DNA of 15,233 nt from Cyclostephanos tholiformis (lineage: Eukaryota > Bacillariophyta > Thalassiosirophyceae > Thalassiosirales > Thalassiosiraceae): contig JALLPB010000500.1 of assembly GCA_036939975.1 (NCBI GenBank), positions 1-15,233 on the forward strand, written 5' to 3'. The position numbers and the translations under genes were made by a program. The notes below the pieces were generated by a model. It was not told the origin of the DNA and made no database searches. It was given only the letters and a program-made list of their open reading frames with translations. Of the stretch, positions 15,189 to 15,233 are shown in pieces; the stretch's first letter is position 1, and each line of letters opens with the position of its first letter.

Positions 15189-15233
15189 TTTAGACATGCC
15201 TGACCCAAGGCCAGACATTAGGTGTGTACAGTA

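Overview
The window looks like repeat-rich nuclear DNA of a microbial eukaryote, most probably a diatom or another stramenopile. There is no operon structure, no ribosome binding sites and no tRNA or rRNA gene. A satellite of about 190 bp and two insertions fill most of it. The diatom assignment rests on recalled resemblance of the gag-like, endonuclease, reverse transcriptase and RNase H segments to diatom retroelement proteins; no search was run.

Layout. 1-653: tandem satellite units (spacing 192, 198, 189 bp). 654-2479: about 1.8 kb of unrelated DNA that appears to interrupt one satellite unit and carries decayed plus-strand coding sequence (1192-2010, perhaps on to 2414). 2480-2843: a second satellite subtype. 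2844-13024: a roughly 10.2-kb LINE-type (non-LTR) retrotransposon on the minus strand, bounded by a perfect 20-bp target-site duplication (2824-2843 and 13025-13044) that cuts one satellite unit. 13025-about 13470: the interrupted satellite resumes. About 13471-14636: AT-rich DNA with no supported gene. 14637-15146: an intact 169-codon minus-strand ORF of unknown function.

The retrotransposon reads from high to low coordinates. A 5' leader (13024-12698) precedes ORF1 (12697-9176): a Ser/Thr-rich disordered N-terminus, a gag-like region, an acidic linker and a clear BRCT domain. ORF2 (8923-3032) follows: an APE-type endonuclease, a linker, a reverse transcriptase with intact YVDD, a thumb/connection, RNase H with its catalytic tetrad, a CCHC-like zinc motif and a C-terminal tail. 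A short 3' UTR without poly(A) ends at 2844. In the usual scheme ORF2 nicks the target, primes reverse transcription there and removes RNA, while ORF1 packages the RNA. This copy is broken by stops of all three kinds and several frameshifts, so it is probably dead unless some lesions are assembly errors.

The most unusual points are the BRCT domain in a retrotransposon ORF1, the roughly 1,170-codon ORF1, and the exact record of insertion events kept by the satellite phase.
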